Shown here one piece after another: positions 5,685 to 5,897 of a DNA stretch of 5,897 nucleotides. Source of the DNA: Candidatus Roizmanbacteria bacterium CG11_big_fil_rev_8_21_14_0_20_36_8 (GTDB lineage: Bacteria; Patescibacteriota; Microgenomatia; UBA1406; GWC2-37-13). The DNA lies in assembly GCA_002796045.1 (NCBI GenBank), contig PCVM01000028.1, positions 673-6,569 on the forward strand, given 5' to 3'. Below the pieces are notes generated by a model, which saw only the letters and a list, made by a program, of their open reading frames with translations, did no database searches and was not told the origin of the DNA. A program made the position numbers and the translations under genes. How positions within the stretch are numbered: the first letter of the stretch is position 1; each line of letters opens with the position of its first letter.

Positions 5685-5897
5685 ATGCTGAATATGATAA
5701 AAAAAGAAGAAGTGTGGATTTATCTTTCGCTTACGCAACAAGATCTCATGAGTGAGGGGAAATTTCTGATTGATTTTGTCAAAGAACAGCATTTTAAAGA
5801 TTACTCATTTCTAGTTTTTCCTTATGCCAAAGCTTATGAGGGATTTCTTAAGCAGTTATTTCTAGATCTTGAGTTTATCTCACATCATGACTATATC
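5685..5897 (+). CDS. Partial gene, small protein possibly related to the RnlA toxin C-terminal region
   Basis: An open frame of 71 residues starts at ATG 5685, 9 bp after the umuC stop, and runs off the window without a stop. A second in-frame ATG lies at 5694. The most distinctive part is FLVFPYAKAYEGFLKQLFLDL at about 42-62. It resembles, from memory, a short segment (F-P-x-x-K-A-x-E-G-F-L-K) seen in RnlA/LsoA-type RNase toxins and in small uncharacterised proteins of Patescibacteria; this could not be checked here. No signal peptide or membrane segment is visible. The spacing and strand suggest co-transcription with umuC, although TAACAT (5673-5678), overlapping the umuC stop, could be a -10 box of its own. 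That it is coding is likely; the toxin link is tentative, and the rest of the protein is needed to judge it. Confidence 0.65.
   Translation, partial: MLNMIKKEEVWIYLSLTQQDLMSEGKFLIDFVKEQHFKDYSFLVFPYAKAYEGFLKQLFLDLEFISHHDYI

Overview
The window looks like a piece of a compact, AT-rich bacterial chromosome. GC content is in the high thirties percent by eye. Genes are small and tightly packed and read with the standard genetic code. None of the six gene starts has a convincing Shine-Dalgarno sequence, and short AT-rich octamer repeats sit directly behind several stop codons. Together with the gene types, this recalls Candidate Phyla Radiation bacteria (Patescibacteria, perhaps Microgenomates). 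That placement rests on general resemblance only: there is no rRNA or marker gene here, so it is a low-to-moderate confidence inference.

Layout. On the left, a membrane-bound family 2 glycosyltransferase (minus strand, 62-1540) is divergent from a UmuD-like S24 self-cleaving protein (plus, 1584-1979), with only 43 bp between them. UmuD is followed by a complete M29-family metalloaminopeptidase (plus, 2041-3237). A 225-bp gap between convergent genes holds three structures: an octamer repeat, a 16-bp perfect palindrome and a tandem array of 16-bp hairpin units (3327-3395). Next comes an unrecognised single-pass membrane protein with a Lys/Ala-rich cytoplasmic tail (minus, 3463-4110). It is divergent from a complete UmuC-type Y-family DNA polymerase (plus, 4362-5675). 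The 251-bp gap between those two carries a dense cluster of TTGTGGA/TCCACAA heptamers, including two perfect 9-bp matches to the DnaA box. The window ends inside a short plus-strand gene (5685 onward) that follows umuC by 9 bp.

How the parts relate. UmuD and UmuC are the two components of an error-prone polymerase V-like translesion system. Here they are about 2.4 kb apart, separated by a peptidase gene and an opposite-strand gene, so they cannot form the usual umuDC operon. Key residues of both are intact: a Ser/Lys dyad spaced 37 residues apart in UmuD, and Asp6, Tyr11, Asp101/Glu102 and a clamp-binding QLGLF at 357-361 in UmuC. The most unusual feature is the heptamer cluster upstream of umuC. 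It could be a chromosomal origin (DnaA boxes), a DnaA-controlled promoter, or an operator for another regulator. The tandem hairpin array between the convergent genes and the gene-end octamers are the other structures that the genes do not explain.
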